A stretch of 64,000 nt of DNA, taken from contig JARGSG010000225.1 of assembly GCA_030374805.1 (NCBI GenBank), positions 124,001-188,000 on the forward strand. The letters run 5' to 3'. This DNA is from Gracilaria gracilis (taxonomy: Eukaryota > Rhodophyta > Florideophyceae > Gracilariales > Gracilariaceae). The notes under the pieces are model-generated. The model ran no database searches. It worked only from the letters and a program-made list of their open reading frames with translations, and had not been told where the DNA came from. Made by a program: the position numbers and the translations under genes. Below are positions 62,855 to 64,000 of this stretch, piece by piece (the first letter of the stretch is position 1; every line of letters begins with the position of its first letter).

Positions 62855-63420
62855 ATGCCTAATTGCTGCTTTGAAGGCTGCTCCTTCTTCGCTCGCACCA
62901 TCCCCGCAATTCAAAGGCACCAAAGAAGATGCCCCAACCGTCTCACCGCCAACAAGCGTTTCTCTCTCCCCCCGGCAGCAACGTCCCTCACTTCCCCCCA
63001 CGCACAAAGCGTCACAAGTCCACCTCCCTACTCCCACCACCACTCCCACCTCCTCTCTCCAATCGCTCTTCCGATAACGTCCCCATCGCCGACGACGACT
63101 CCTACCACCAGCAGCAGCTCTCCCTCTCCGTCCACACCCAACACGCTTAACATATCGTAGGCACCCCCGTCTCCTCCCTCTCCCCCTCCCCACCTCCTCC
63201 ACCGCCCCCCTTCTTCTCTCTCTTCAACAACCCCCACCTCGAACGAATGGTCCTCTACATCTCTTCCATCGCTTCCACACTCGGCCCCAGCAACGCAGAC
63301 GAACTCATCTCTCTCCTCCACGACCCCTCCTTCTCCAAGTCAGCCTTCCACAACGCCGTCTCCTCCACCTCCCAGTGTCTCAAACTTCAAACAAACCTCT
63401 TCCAACACCGAGTCACCAAC
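62855..63420 (+). pseudogene. Zinc-finger protein gene fragment, cut by an LTR-like repeat
   Basis: From ATG 62855: MPNCCFEGCSFFARTIPAIQ then RHQRRCPNR, a C2HC-type finger (Cys-x4-Cys ... His-x4-Cys), followed by a Ser/Pro/Thr-rich stretch to a TAG at 63158-63160. A second frame picks up at about 63170 with a proline run, PFFSLFNNPHLERMVLYISS and NADELISLLHDPSFSKSAFH, and runs straight into the repeat at 63426. It looks like one transposon- or host-encoded protein with a frameshift, truncated by the repeat. The N-terminal finger plus helical domain resembles large DNA-transposon proteins, without a firm match. Confidence 0.45.
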
Positions 63421-63425
63421 ATCGG

Positions 63426-63890
63426 TGAAGTACACTCACGCGAGTGAGTAACAACAATGCCCAAGAAATAGGGATACTATGCGCAGCACCCAAGCGGGGA
63501 CGAAGGATCGTGCAGCGACGATAACAACGGGGCACGAGACAGGCGTGCAGCACCGGTAGCAGCGACAGAACGACCCTATGGGAAACTAGACGATGAAGAA
63601 TCGGCTAGGGGGTGCTTGAGGTTTACCATGGTCAGCTCTGCCCAGCGGGAGGCGCTTAAGTGCATCTCCGGGGACAGCAGCCACGTGTCGAAAATGAATA
63701 AACAATCTACCTACAAAGGGGGTCACTGAGGACTGGCACAACACAGTGCATGGGCCCTACACGTGGACACCCTGAGCGGCACCTTGTACACACTAAACTA
63801 CTACTATGATACTATGCATACCCAATATGGGCTGATTCTACTGCACTACAGACTCTTCTTCTTAGGCCTGGCCTCGTCCCGAGGCTTGCA
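63426..63890 (+). repeat. 465-bp LTR-like direct repeat, copy 2
   Basis: TGAAGTACACTCACGCGAG to CGAGGCTTGCA, the partner of 58155-58617. It interrupts the zinc-finger-like frame. The remaining 110 bases to the window end hold nothing recognisable. Confidence 0.8.
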
Positions 63891-64000
63891 AAACATTCAC
63901 ATGCAGAGGAGTAATTGCGCGTGCAAACGCATATAACTACAACCATTGAATCCACTAAGATCCCATTTGGGTAATTATCGAGCGCCAACGAGGGATACAA

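Noticed and set aside
62810..63321. Minus-strand Gly/Arg-rich frames opposite the zinc-finger-like region
   Set aside because: They are the complement of a Pro/Ser/Thr-rich stretch; the plus strand has the cysteine/histidine pattern.
1..64000. tRNA or rRNA genes
   Set aside because: I scanned for tRNA B-box-like and rRNA-like stretches and saw none convincing; a tRNAscan-SE run would settle it.

Overview
The window looks like nuclear DNA of an intron-poor eukaryote. A florideophyte red alga such as Chondrus is my best guess, but that is inference from style: compact single-exon genes, GC-rich coding, and a heavy load of chromodomain Ty3/gypsy and piggyBac-like elements. Two sectors differ sharply. 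Bases 1-16.6 kb hold host genes and decayed duplicates of them. Bases 17.2-58.0 kb are one continuous nest of transposable elements, and 58-64 kb is older decayed repeat and transposon DNA.

Host sector. A partial ALG11 mannosyltransferase gene (minus, running off the left edge), the proteasome ATPase gene RPT5 (minus) and a mitochondrial-type ribosomal protein bL36 gene (plus) lie side by side. Pieces of this block are repeated in decayed form: an RPT5 scrap at 2.6 kb, a bL36 scrap at 3.4 kb, and a larger ALG11+RPT5 block at 9.4-11.1 kb. Between these lies a large single-exon gene for a RING-finger/TKL-kinase/armadillo-type protein (4350-8627). After a mariner/Stowaway-like element (11.2-12.15 kb) come a putative two-span membrane protein, a secreted protein joining a transthyretin-like domain to an HExxH metallopeptidase-like domain, a 25-bp-arm hairpin with an ATG-repeat loop, and a small possible secreted protein.

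Transposon nest. Element PB-B (17.19-34.71 kb) is interrupted by PB-A (17990-31290, flanked by TTAA), and PB-A is interrupted by the chromodomain retrotransposon gypsy-1 (18584-28508, 5-bp duplication TGAAG). A solo LTR of another family splits the PB-B transposase. Element PB-C (34.71-43.96 kb) is interrupted by PB-D (35161-39166), which carries a DDE transposase followed by a PD-(D/E)XK (YqaJ-like) nuclease reading frame, and it also contains a pogo-like relic. A decayed 14-kb gypsy-2 (44000-58034) follows, and its left LTR is itself interrupted by a Tigger-like element and by a solo LTR of its own family. All eight insertions nested inside another element can be placed from target duplications, TIRs or interrupted homology.

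Unusual signals. Gypsy-1 is densely sprinkled with CCGWWCGG octamers in every reading frame and in its noncoding tail, about 40 by eye in 9.9 kb against fewer than one expected. Each piggyBac-like element carries its own repeated palindrome near both ends. Gypsy-1 sits precisely inside a second, convergent reading frame of PB-A.
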